From the NCBI GenBank assembly GCA_031266875.1, contig JAISAE010000038.1, positions 1 to 37,593 of the forward strand: DNA of 37,593 bases, in the 5' to 3' direction. This stretch comes from Treponema sp. (lineage in GTDB: Bacteria > Spirochaetota > Spirochaetia > Treponematales > Breznakiellaceae). The notes below the pieces were generated by a model, which worked only from the letters and a program-made list of their open reading frames with translations, was not told the origin of the DNA and ran no database searches. The position numbers were made by a program, and so were the translations under genes. Each line of letters opens with the position of its first letter. Positions within the stretch are counted from its first letter, which is position 1. This document shows positions 7,897-16,605 of the stretch, piece by piece.

Positions 7897-8565
7897 ATGA
7901 ACACAAAAAGATTTTCCGGTTTATATGTTGTCTTATGCGCGGTATTTGTTTCAACGACGCTTGTCTCAAATATCGTGGCGGCCAAGCAAGTGGAGCTAAC
8001 GCCGTTCCTTCGATATACCGGGGGAATCCTGGTGTTTCCCATCGTCTATATTCTTTCGGATATTTTTTCTGAGGTATACGGTTATCAGGTATCCCGCCGA
8101 ATAGCGTGGCTGACATTCGCGTTAAACCTTTTTATGGTTATCGTGTTTGAGCTCGCGATTCTCCTGCCGTTTCCCCTATGGTATACGGCGCATGACGCTT
8201 TCGCCGTAACCTTGGGGAGTAGTCCGAGAATAGTATGCGCCGGTTTGTTTGCTTTTCAAATAGGCGACTGGTTGAATGACGTTATCTTTCAAAAGATGCG
8301 CTCGGCGTGCCATGAGCGTTTTTTCTGTGCGCGGGCGATACTATCTTCCGTTGTGGGAGAAGTCGCCGACTCAACCGTGTTTACCGTTATAGCGTTTATA
8401 GGCTCAATGCCATTGACGGCGCTCTCGCAGATGGTATTGACTGGGGTACTGCTCAAGTGTGTGTATGAAATAGTATTCATTCCCGTTACCATGGCGCTGG
8501 TGAAAAAGATAAAGCGGTATGAAGGAGTGTTCAAACCGGCTTCTTCGTATAGTATTTTCGGTTGA
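7897..8565 (+). CDS. YhhQ/VUT-family 7-cyano-7-deazaguanine (queuosine precursor) transporter
   Basis: This 222-aa inner-membrane protein has about six hydrophobic helices. Family marks are STTLVSNIVAAKQ near residue 20, the acidic loop YILSDIFSEVYGY near 50, and FQIGDWLNDVIFQKM followed by SSVVGEVADSTVF. Family members import preQ0 or preQ1. ATG 7897 is chosen because TGAGGGG lies about 9 bases upstream; the longer frame lacks a site and overlaps dpdA. It lies 20 bases after dpdA, so the natural reading is import of the base that DpdA inserts into DNA. No queC, queD, queE or folE genes are in the window, consistent with salvage instead of synthesis. Confidence 0.85.
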   Translation: MNTKRFSGLYVVLCAVFVSTTLVSNIVAAKQVELTPFLRYTGGILVFPIVYILSDIFSEVYGYQVSRRIAWLTFALNLFMVIVFELAILLPFPLWYTAHDAFAVTLGSSPRIVCAGLFAFQIGDWLNDVIFQKMRSACHERFFCARAILSSVVGEVADSTVFTVIAFIGSMPLTALSQMVLTGVLLKCVYEIVFIPVTMALVKKIKRYEGVFKPASSYSIFG

Positions 8566-8587
8566 GGAAACGGTTGAAAAAACGGTT

Positions 8588-9088
8588 ATGGCGGGAAGGC
8601 GAGACATAGCGGTAGATGGAGAGAAGACCCGATTCTCAAGCGCGAGACAACCCGGCAATCAAGGACGCAAGCCCTCAATGCTCAAAGGGTGGATCAAAGA
8701 AAGCGGTGTGTCCAATGAGGATATTATTACTATTTTTAAGAATATTATTTTCAACCGTACCCTAGAGGAGCTTCAGCGCATGGTTGAGGGCGAGAACAAG
8801 AATAAGCTGCCGGTGATAGTGGTGCTCGGTGTTTCGGCTCTCCTTCACGACATGAGAACCGGCACCCTGACGGCGACAAACACCGTTCTCGACCGCGTTA
8901 TAGGCAAGGCCGCCCAACAGGTGATTCTCGGTACCGGCGACAGCGTGAAACTGCCTTCCGGCCCTGAAGAGCGCCGGGCGCTGGCCGAAAAGCTGCGGAG
9001 CGAATGCGACCTTGGAAAGCCGCCTTCTAAGTCTGCTCTCGCGGATACCGAAGATAGTGGGAAGCCATCTGGGAATGGTAAACAATGA
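8588..9088 (+). CDS. Putative small terminase subunit / DUF5681-like protein
   Basis: A 166-aa protein if ATG 8588 is used; an upstream in-frame ATG at 8519 would overlap the transporter gene by 47 bases and add a non-conserved leader. A basic N-terminus (ARQPGNQGRKPSMLKGW) is followed by helices and the segment TATNTVLDRVIGKAAQQV, which resembles the DUF5681 proteins found before large terminases. The C-terminal tail is hydrophilic. Its stop overlaps the start of the large terminase by ATGA. It would recognise phage DNA for packaging. The assignment rests mainly on position and the RxxGKxxQ segment. Confidence 0.55.
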   Translation: MAGRRDIAVDGEKTRFSSARQPGNQGRKPSMLKGWIKESGVSNEDIITIFKNIIFNRTLEELQRMVEGENKNKLPVIVVLGVSALLHDMRTGTLTATNTVLDRVIGKAAQQVILGTGDSVKLPSGPEERRALAEKLRSECDLGKPPSKSALADTEDSGKPSGNGKQ

Positions 9089-10175
9089 AGCGCGAGTTCA
9101 TGGACTATACCGATGATATACAGTAGAGTTCAGAGACTGAACAGTAGAGTTTAGGAACTGAACAGTAGAGTTCAGAGACTGAGGCGAATGTTTCTCCAGC
9201 GGCTTACTCGGTAGCCTTTCCGGGCAAGGTTATCACCTCGGCCTCCTTGATGACTACTGCCGCAACCGCACGGACGCGGAATCGCCGAACATGCGGGACA
9301 AGATGTGGGACGCCTTCACCAATGACTTTATGACAAGGGGCGCGGAAGTCTCTATTACCATCGTGCTGGCCACGCCGTGGCATGTTGACGACATCATTGG
9401 GCGTATAAAACAGAGCCAGCATATAGACCCGGAATTCCCGAAGTTCACGTTTCTGAAGTTCCCCGCTATGGCCGGACGCGACCGCTATCCAACCGGCACC
9501 TTGTTCCCGGAGTGGTTCAGCAAGAAATGGTACGCCCAGCGCCACGCTATCCTCGGCGAGTACGGCTTCTACTCCCTCATGCAGCTTGACCCCAAAAAAC
9601 GCGGCGGGAACCTGCTCAACACGGAGTGCGTGGCGCGGCACAAGAGTCTCGCGGAGTACCCAAAGAACCTGCGGTGGTTCCGCGTATGGGACTTGGCGCA
9701 CACCGCGAAAGAGCGAGCCAAGCAAGACCCAGACTGGACTTCGGGAACGTTACTCGCGTTCCACATTCAGGAACATATGCTCCATCTCTGGATAAAAGAC
9801 ATTGTTCGCGTGAGGGAAAACGCGCCGAAGCGCGACGTCAAGATTCGTACTATTGCGAAGCTGGACGGCCCCTACACGAAAATCGGTGTTGGCGGCTCGG
9901 TGGATGCCAAAGACGCGATAGCGGCCATGAGAGCGATTCTGCAATCAAAGCGCGTGGTGTATTCCGTGCCGGAGCAAAAGGACAAGGTTGTCCGCGCTAC
10001 CCCGCTGGAACCGATTTTTCAGGCCGGGAACGTCCATGTGCCGATGAACGCGCCGTGGTTAAATGACTGGTTAGAGGAAATTGAGGCCTTTCCTCTTGGC
10101 GCGCACGATGACCAGGTGGACTATGTGTGTCTCGCAACATTAGGGGGAAAAGTGTATGACTATAGACGTGTTTGA
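9085..10175 (+). pseudogene. Large terminase (TerL) lacking the Walker A region
   Basis: The gene starts at ATG 9085 (MKREFMDYTDDIQ) and hits TAG at 9124-9126 inside a 21-bp tandem repeat. The body resumes at 9183 with GSLSGQGYHLGLLDDYCRN, the Walker B strand of a terminase ATPase, then EVSITIVLATPWHVDDIIGR, the coupling-motif region. The nuclease domain follows: FRVWDLAHT (first Asp), then VGGSVDAKDA and AHDDQVDYV near the end. About 100-150 N-terminal residues, including Walker A, are gone. TerL packages DNA into proheads using ATPase plus RNase-H-like nuclease. This copy cannot power packaging, and no portal gene follows. Confidence 0.82.
9120..9182 (+). repeat. Three tandem 21-bp repeats at the terL deletion junction
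   Basis: Units 9120-9140, 9141-9161 and 9162-9182 read ACAGTAGAGTTCAGAGACTG plus A, with the middle copy differing at about two positions. Every unit contains stop codons in more than one frame. The array sits exactly where the N-terminal ATPase coding region of terL is missing, so it is probably inserted repeat or deletion-repair sequence. Confidence 0.85.
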
Positions 10176-10712
<537 letters not shown>

Positions 10713-12491
10713 ATGAACAAGAATAAACGCTTTATGTTAGGAATGTTGACAATGGCGCTGACATTCGGTTTGATTCTGACAAGCTGCCCCACCGATGGCA
10801 GTGATGGTGGCAACAGCAATAGGTAGCAGCTCAACGATTAGCGCCGTTACCATAAGCCCCGCAACGCCAAACATTATCAGAGGCGGAACACAGCAATTTA
10901 TCGCCACAGTAACTGGGACCAACAGTCCGGCACAGACCGTTACTTGGACAGTAAGCAACGGCGTTACAGGAACCAGTATTTCTAACACAGGACTCCTTAC
11001 CGTGGTGGCGGGTGAGACCGCAGCGACTCTCACTGTAACAGCGACCTCCACTGTTGACACCACCAAGCCTGGCACGGCGACTGTTACAGTAACCGCCGAA
11101 GCTAGCAGTAACGTTCTGACCTGGACCGCTGTTGAGATACTACATTTGGTACAAGCTCTATCTCCTGCATAGCCTACGGCAGCGGCAGGTTCGTAGCGTA
11201 TGGCTTTGACGGCAGTAGCGGCAACAATATGATGTATTCTCCAGATGGGATACACTGGACCGCTGTTAAGAATACCACATTTAGCTCCGGCTACATCTCC
11301 GACATAGTCTACGGCGGCGATATGTTCGTAGCGTATGGCTTTGATGGCAGCAGCGGCAACAATATGATGTATTCCTCAGATGGGATACACTGGACCGCTG
11401 GTACAAGCTCCATCAGTGGCATAGCCTATGGCGGTGGCAAGTTCGTGGCGGTGGGCGACGGCGGCAAGGTGGCGTATTCCTCAGACGGGATAACTTGGAT
11501 TGCTGGTGAGGATATCCCATTTAGTACAAGCTCCATCTCCGACATAGTCTACGGCGGCGATATGTTTGTAGCGTATGGCTTTGACGGCAGCAGCGGCGGC
11601 AAGATGATGTATTCCCAAGACGGGATACACTGGACCGCTGTTAAGAATACCACATTTGGCTCCGGCCTCATCCGTAATATAGCCTACGGCGGCGATACGT
11701 TCGTGGCAATAGGTAATGACGGCATGATGGCGTATTCCCCAGACGGGGCAACATGGGCCCCTGTTGCTGGTACCCCATTTGGTACATACCAAATCTATGA
11801 CATAGTCTACGGTAGCGGTAAGTTCGTGGCGGTGAGCTATGATGGCATGATGGCGTATTCCTCAGACGGGATACACTGGACTGCTTTTGCTGGTACCCCA
11901 TTTGGTACAAGCTCTATCTTCGGCATAGCCTACGGCGGCGATACATTCGTAGCGTATAGCAGTGGCAGTGGCAACAAGGTGGCGTATTCTCCAGACGGGA
12001 CAACATGGACTGCTGTTGAGGATACCCCATTTAGCTACAGCACCATCAGCGGCATAGCCTACGGCGGCGGTACGTTCGTGGCGGTGGGCTATGATGGCAA
12101 GATGGCGTATTCCTCAAATGGGTCAAGCTGGACCGCTGTTGAGGATACCCCATTTGGCGATAACCCCATTTCCGGCATAGCCTACGGCGGAGATATGTTT
12201 GTGGCGTGGGACGGCAGCGAGATGGCGTATTCCCCGGACGGGATACACTGGACCGCTGTTGCGGATACCCCATTTGGTACAAGCTCCATCTCTGGCATAG
12301 CCTACGGCGGTGGCAGGTTCGTGGCGGTGGGCAGCCGCTGGAGAGAGATGGCATATTCCCAAGACGGGATAAGCTGGACCGCTGTTGCGGATACCCCATT
12401 TGACTACATCAACGGCATAGCCTATGGCGGCGGTAAGTTCGTGGCGTGGAACAGCGACGGCAAGATGGCGTATTCCAATAATCAGGAATAA
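10713..12491 (+). pseudogene. Repeat lipoprotein: Ig-like (Big2) domain plus about 11 propeller-type repeats, two frameshifts
   Basis: ATG 10713 with AAGAAGG upstream encodes a lipoprotein signal MNKNKRFMLGMLTMALTFGL then ILTSC, with Cys25 as the lipid site. The frame stops at 10826; the continuation in another frame is an Ig-like domain (AVTISPATPNIIRGGTQQF, then VTWTVSNG). A second break near 11136 is a missing G (GAGATACT where sibling repeats have GAGGATACC). From there about 11 repeats of roughly 40 residues follow the pattern SGIAYGGGKFVAVG, then DGKMAYSSDGIHWTAV. These resemble sialidase/BNR-type propeller blades common in spirochaete surface lipoproteins. A strong terminator follows. 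The function is unknown; a surface-exposed adhesin or binding role is an inference. Confidence 0.75.
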
Positions 12492-12514
12492 GCGCCGCTG
12501 TAGCGCGAGTAATG

Positions 12515-12555
12515 GCAGACAGCAGGGGCGCACGCCTGCTGTCTGCTGCTTTTTA
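12515..12555 (+). terminator. Rho-independent terminator after repeat lipoprotein
   Basis: Perfect 12-bp arms GCAGACAGCAGG and CCTGCTGTCTGC surround an 8-base loop and are followed by TGCTTTTTA. It closes the lipoprotein transcript 24 bases after its stop codon and separates it from the van cluster. Confidence 0.9.
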
Positions 12556-12733
12556 TGTGTATGTGCTATACTTTGTGTGCTAGGCCATGCAGCGCCGCTG
12601 CTTGTGCCGCGCTGCTTGGCGTTTTAGCGCCATTCCGCTAGACTGTACTCAGATATGCTCACGCGGTGAGCCTGTTGAACCCGCGTCTTTTGAGGGGAAT
12701 TACTGGAATCATCTAAAAAGGAGCTTGGTAACA
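12556..12733 (+). other. Leader region upstream of vanR
   Basis: This non-coding stretch has GC-rich inverted repeats (for example AGCGCCGCT near 12592 and GGCGTTTTAGCGCC near 12618) and a segment, CGGTGAGCCTGTTGAACC at 12664-12681, of a type seen as a dispersed short repeat in many bacteria. AAAAGGAG at 12716-12723 is the vanR ribosome site. I see no clear promoter hexamers and no copy of the TCTTAAGA-type half-sites found before the ligase gene. Confidence 0.45.
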
Positions 12734-13429
12734 ATGAGTGATACCATACTTGTTGTGGACGATGAGCGTGAAATCGTTGATTTGCTTGAACTATACCTTA
12801 AAAATGAGGATTATACGGTTTTCAAATGCTATACCGCCAAAGAAGCGCTGGAATGTATCAGCACTATCAGGCTTGACCTCGCCATATTGGACATCATGCT
12901 TCCTGGATCGAGCGGCTTTACTATCTGCCAAAAGATACGGGAAAAATATACCTATCCAATCATCATGCTGACCGCAAAAGATACAGAGATGGATAAAATT
13001 ACCGGGCTGACCATGGGCGCGGATGATTATATAACAAAGCCCTTTCGTCCGCTGGAGCTTGTTGCGCGGGTCAAAGCACAGCTTCGCCGCTACAAGAAAT
13101 ACAGCAGAGCCGCGGCGCAGAGCGAACATATCATTGTCCACTTTGGCCTAGTCATTAACATACAAACGCACGAGTGCTTTTTGAATGAAAAACCTCTGTC
13201 CCTCACGCCTACTGAATTTTCAATACTGCGGATACTGTGCGAGAATAAAGGAAACGTGCTTAGTTCAGAGCAGTTGTTCCACAGAATATGGGGCGACGAA
13301 TATTTCAGCAAGAGCAACAACAACATCTCCGTGCATATCAGGCATCTGCGTGAAAAAATGAACGACAGTATTGATAATCCGAAATATATAAAGACCGTAT
13401 GGGGAATTGGCTATAAAATTGAAACATAA
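12734..13429 (+). CDS. vanR: VanR response regulator (OmpR family)
   Basis: This 231-aa protein has a receiver domain (ILVVDDE at 5-11, phosphoacceptor Asp53 in AILDIMLPG, Lys102 in DDYITKPFRP) and a winged-helix output domain (LTPTEFSILRILCENKGNV, then WGDEYFSKSN and IKTVWGIGYKIE). Compared from memory with enterococcal VanRA, nearly every landmark is identical over the whole length, including Asp53 and Lys102. It would activate the ligase/vanX transcript when phosphorylated by VanS. ATG 12734 is used because AAAAGGAG lies 10 bases upstream and the receiver domain begins right after it. It overlaps vanS by 23 bases, the same arrangement as in vanA-type clusters. Confidence 0.92.
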   Translation: MSDTILVVDDEREIVDLLELYLKNEDYTVFKCYTAKEALECISTIRLDLAILDIMLPGSSGFTICQKIREKYTYPIIMLTAKDTEMDKITGLTMGADDYITKPFRPLELVARVKAQLRRYKKYSRAAAQSEHIIVHFGLVINIQTHECFLNEKPLSLTPTEFSILRILCENKGNVLSSEQLFHRIWGDEYFSKSNNNISVHIRHLREKMNDSIDNPKYIKTVWGIGYKIET

Positions 13430-14579
13430 ACGTGTGGTTAAAAGACCTGATTATTCAAAACTGAAACGAAAACTCTACCTGTATATCCTTGTAACTATTA
13501 TGGTGGCCATTGGGTTTGTATTGCTTTTGCGTTTGTTTATTCAGCAGCAGGCGTCTGTCGGAGACTGGATAGTAGACTTTTTGGAATATAGTTTTCACTT
13601 AAATCGTCAGGCTGCGTTGCGAATATATTACTTTTACATACGTTCCAATATTGGAACATTTACTTATACGGCGATTGGCATTAGTTTTCTTATTTTATGC
13701 CGCGTCTTGCTTTCAAAGTTTGTGAAATACTTTGACGAGATAAATACCGGCATTGATACGCTTATTCAGGACAGAGATAAGCCTATCGAGCTTTCCGCAG
13801 AAATGGAGTTCATGGAACAAAAGCTCAACACGTTAAAGCGGACTCTGGAGAAGCGGGAGCAGGACGCCAAGCTTGCCGAACAAAGAAAAAACGATCTGGT
13901 TTTGTATCTGGCGCACGATATTAAAACGCCGCTTACCTCTGTTATCGGCTATCTAAGCCTGCTCGACGAAGCGCCGGATATGCCAATGGAGCAAAAGGCA
14001 AAGTATGTGCATATCACACTGGACAAGGCATACCGCCTCGAACAGCTAATCGACGAGTTTTTTGAGATTACGCGGTATAACCTTCAAACAATTACACTCA
14101 CGAAAAAGAATATCGACCTCTACTATATGCTGGCGCAGATGGCCGATGAATTTTATCCCCAGCTTGCCGCTCATGGGAAACAGGCGCTTATCCACGCTTC
14201 TGAGTACCTGACCGTATCCGGCGATCCTGATAAGCTGGCGCGGGTCTTTAACAACATTCTGAAAAACGCCGCCGCGTACAGCGAGGCAAACAGCGTCATT
14301 GACATTACAGCAGGCAGTTGCGGCGATATGGTTTCAATCGTTTTCAGGAACGCCGGAAGCATCCCCAAAGACAAGCTCGCCACTATATTTGAAAAGTTTT
14401 ACCGGCTGGACGACGCTCGTTCTTCCAATACAGGCGGCGCTGGACTTGGACTTGCGATTGCGAAAGAGATCGTTATTCAGCATAACGGGCGGATTTATGC
14501 GGAAAGTAATGACAACTACACGACGTTCACGGTGGAACTTCCGGCAATGCCGATCATGCTTGATAAGAAGAGTTCCTAA
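13407..14579 (+). CDS. vanS: VanS sensor histidine kinase
   Basis: This 390-aa membrane kinase starts at TTG 13407, inside the end of vanR. It has two membrane helices (about 24-45 and 84-104) around a short extracytoplasmic loop. A HAMP-like linker (FDEINTGIDTLIQ), the phospho-acceptor His170 in YLAHDIKTPLTSV, an N box (ARVFNNILKNAAAYS) and a G box (GGAGLGLAIAKEI) follow. The cytoplasmic part matches VanS of the VanA type almost residue for residue as I recall it, while the sensor loop (residues 46-83) is more diverged, so the inducer may differ. It phosphorylates and dephosphorylates VanR. Confidence 0.92.
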   Translation: MAIKLKHKRVVKRPDYSKLKRKLYLYILVTIMVAIGFVLLLRLFIQQQASVGDWIVDFLEYSFHLNRQAALRIYYFYIRSNIGTFTYTAIGISFLILCRVLLSKFVKYFDEINTGIDTLIQDRDKPIELSAEMEFMEQKLNTLKRTLEKREQDAKLAEQRKNDLVLYLAHDIKTPLTSVIGYLSLLDEAPDMPMEQKAKYVHITLDKAYRLEQLIDEFFEITRYNLQTITLTKKNIDLYYMLAQMADEFYPQLAAHGKQALIHASEYLTVSGDPDKLARVFNNILKNAAAYSEANSVIDITAGSCGDMVSIVFRNAGSIPKDKLATIFEKFYRLDDARSSNTGGAGLGLAIAKEIVIQHNGRIYAESNDNYTTFTVELPAMPIMLDKKSS

Positions 14580-14618
14580 AGAACTTCTATACTTACACTC
14601 CTGATTTAACCAGCGTTT

Positions 14619-14706
14619 TCCTAAGAGATGCTCATTGTTTCTTAGGAGAATCTTAAGAAAGTAACAATCAAATTTTAAAAAACAACTCACTCTCATACGC
14701 GATACT
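14619..14706 (+). promoter_or_regulatory. Putative VanR operator and promoter of the ligase-vanX operon
   Basis: The 150-base gap between vanS and the ligase gene holds three related octamers: TCCTAAGA (14619-14626), TCTTAGGA (14640-14647) and TCTTAAGA (14651-14658). The last two are direct repeats 11 bases apart, one helical turn, as expected for an OmpR-family dimer; the first is inverted, 21 bases upstream. A possible -10 element GATACT lies at 14701-14706 with no good -35, fitting activator dependence. AAAGGAG precedes the ligase ATG. The assignment to VanR is an inference from position and spacing. Confidence 0.55.
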
Positions 14707-14729
14707 TAAAGCAAAAGGAGTTTAGTTTA

Positions 14730-15758
14730 ATGAATAAAATAAAGGTTGCAATCCTGTTTGGCGGTTGCTCAGAAGAACATAACGTGTCAATAAAATCCGC
14801 GTGCGAGATCGCTGCTAACATTGACAGCGAAAAATATGAACCACTATACATTGGAATTACACAATCCGGTGCTTGGAAGGTGTGCGAGAAACCGTCGGCA
14901 GACTGGGAACATGGCGATTGCCGCCCAGCCGTGATCTCACCGGATAAAGAAGCCCATGGATTGCTTGTTATAAATAAGCATGGACATGAACGCCACATTG
15001 ACGTGGTATTTCCAGTCTTGCATGGCAAGTCGGGTGAGGATGGATCAATTCAAGGGCTGCTTGAATTATCCGGCATCCCTTATGTAGGCTGCGATATTCA
15101 AAGCTCCGTGATCTGTATGGATAAATCACTGACATACATCATGGCGAAAAACGCCGGCATAGCCACTCCTGAGTGTTGGGTTTGGGATGACGACAGGCCA
15201 GCAACAGATGCGTTTGTCTACCCTGCTTTTGTTAAGCCGGCACGTTCAGGCTCAAGCTTTGGTGTAACAAAAGTCAGTAGCGCGGACGGATTGGACGCCG
15301 CGATTGAATCGGCAAGGCAGTATGACCGCAAGGTCTTGATTGAGCAGGCCATTTCAGGCTTTGAGATCGGCTGCGCTGTGCTTGGAAATGGTTCCGAGTT
15401 GACTGTCGGTGAGGTGGATCAGATCAGGCTGTCGCACGGTATCTTTCACATTCATCAGGAAGCCACGCCAGAAAAAGGTTCTGAAAACGCGCTTATTACT
15501 GTTCCCGCCGATCTGCCGGTGGAGGAGCGGCGGCGGATACAGGAAACGGCAAAGAACATATATAAGGCGCTTGGGTGCATGGGCCTTGCCCGTGTTGACC
15601 TGTTTTTAGAAAACAGCGGACGCATCGTGCTTAATGAAGTTAATACCATGCCTGGTTTTACGTCATACAGTCGCTATCCCCGTATGATGAACGCCGCTGG
15701 TATAACGCTTTCCGAACTGATTGACCGCCTTATCGTACTAGCGTTAAAGAAGCGTTAA
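14730..15758 (+). CDS. vanA: VanA-type D-alanine-D-lactate ligase
   Basis: A 342-aa ATP-grasp ligase that joins D-Ala to D-lactate, replacing the D-Ala-D-Ala end bound by vancomycin. Landmarks are AILFGGCSEEHNVS near the N-terminus, HGKSGEDGSIQGL at 98-110, FVKPARSGSSFGV near 167, and EVDQIRLSHGIF followed by HIHQEATPEKGSEN. His242 matches VanA His244, the omega-loop residue that favours lactate over D-Ala. The end has LNEVNTMPGFTSYSRYPRMM. From memory about three quarters of positions match VanA, with some VanB-like residues, so it may be a VanF/VanM-like subtype. It follows vanS directly where vanH would normally stand, and precedes vanX by 15 bases. Confidence 0.9.
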   Translation: MNKIKVAILFGGCSEEHNVSIKSACEIAANIDSEKYEPLYIGITQSGAWKVCEKPSADWEHGDCRPAVISPDKEAHGLLVINKHGHERHIDVVFPVLHGKSGEDGSIQGLLELSGIPYVGCDIQSSVICMDKSLTYIMAKNAGIATPECWVWDDDRPATDAFVYPAFVKPARSGSSFGVTKVSSADGLDAAIESARQYDRKVLIEQAISGFEIGCAVLGNGSELTVGEVDQIRLSHGIFHIHQEATPEKGSENALITVPADLPVEERRRIQETAKNIYKALGCMGLARVDLFLENSGRIVLNEVNTMPGFTSYSRYPRMMNAAGITLSELIDRLIVLALKKR

Positions 15759-15773
15759 TTAAAGGAAGCAAGC

Positions 15774-16382
15774 ATGGAAAAAGGGTTTGTTTTTTTGGAC
15801 GAAGTGCTGCGCAATGTTCGCTGGGACGCAAAGTATGCTACATGGGACAATTTCACTGGGAAACCAGTAGACGGCTATGAAGTCAATCGCATAGCGGGAA
15901 CTAATGCCCTAGCGCGTGGACTGCTGGAGGCAAGGGATCATGCGGCAAGTCTTGGCTACGGCCTACTCCTATGGGACGGCTATCGACCTAAGCGTGCCGT
16001 TGATTGCTTTCTACGCTGGTCGGAGCAGCCTGAAGATGGCCTCACCAAAGAACGGTACTATCCAAATATCGAGCGTGCTGAAATGCTTGCAAAAGGATAT
16101 GTAGCGTCAAGGTCAAGTCATAGTCGTGGAAGCGCTATTGATCTTACGCTTTACCACTTGGATACAGGCACGCTTGTTCCCATGGGCGGCAACTTTGATT
16201 TTATGGACGAGCGTTCACACCATGCGACCCGCATGATTACCAGCGTGGAAGCGCAAAATCGTGGACATTTACGCTCCATCATGGAAAGCAGCGGGTTTGA
16301 AGCCTATAGTTTCGAGTGGTGGCACTATATGCTAAAAAACGAGCCATACCCCAACAGCTACTTCGACTTCCCTGTTTTATAA
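15774..16382 (+). CDS. vanX: VanX D-Ala-D-Ala dipeptidase
   Basis: This 202-aa zinc dipeptidase hydrolyses D-Ala-D-Ala so that only D-Ala-D-Lac enters cell-wall precursors. Length and residue numbering match enterococcal VanX exactly: Arg71 in GYRPKR, zinc ligands His116 (SRSSHSRGS) and Asp123 (AIDLTL), catalytic Glu181 and zinc ligand His184 in EWWHY, and the end NSYFDFPV. Absence of a signal peptide fits a cytosolic enzyme. It is cotranscribed with the ligase. No vanY, vanZ or vanW gene follows; the next 220 bases are non-coding. Confidence 0.93.
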   Translation: MEKGFVFLDEVLRNVRWDAKYATWDNFTGKPVDGYEVNRIAGTNALARGLLEARDHAASLGYGLLLWDGYRPKRAVDCFLRWSEQPEDGLTKERYYPNIERAEMLAKGYVASRSSHSRGSAIDLTLYHLDTGTLVPMGGNFDFMDERSHHATRMITSVEAQNRGHLRSIMESSGFEAYSFEWWHYMLKNEPYPNSYFDFPVL

Positions 16383-16605
16383 AAGCGCCGTAAAACCCTG
16401 CTTGAGGCGGGGTTACTGGCAATAGTACACGTTCTTTGAGCGCCTGTAGAACAGGCTTCGTTTTCCAGACTGGAAAGGAATGTCGTTTCTAGTAAGATTG
16501 TGCATAGTAGTTTCCCTACATCTTCCGATCATATAAACAGCAATAATACAGTGGGTATATTACACCGGACTGTTTGAGAGAACACAAGGAGCATAGGAGA
16601 ATGGT
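16383..16605 (+). other. Intergenic region after vanX with hairpins
   Basis: Three dyads lie here. ACCCTGC pairs imperfectly with GCGGGGT around 16393-16413. GCCTGT (16442-16447) pairs with ACAGGC (16451-16456) and is followed by TTCGTTTT, a candidate terminator. TTTCCAG and CTGGAAA flank one A near 16470. The right part leads into the flavodoxin gene, with AGGAGA just upstream of its start. No open frame of note. Confidence 0.45.

Noticed and set aside
11481..12533. Long minus-strand frames opposite the repeat lipoprotein
   Set aside because: They mirror the repeats of the real gene, show low-complexity Arg/Tyr content and have no start signals.
14730..15758. Ligase as a housekeeping D-Ala-D-Ala ligase or a VanC/VanG-type D-Ser ligase
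   Set aside because: The omega-loop HIHQE segment with its histidine and the LSHGIF and EKGSEN context are of the D-Lac group, and vanX plus vanRS flank it.
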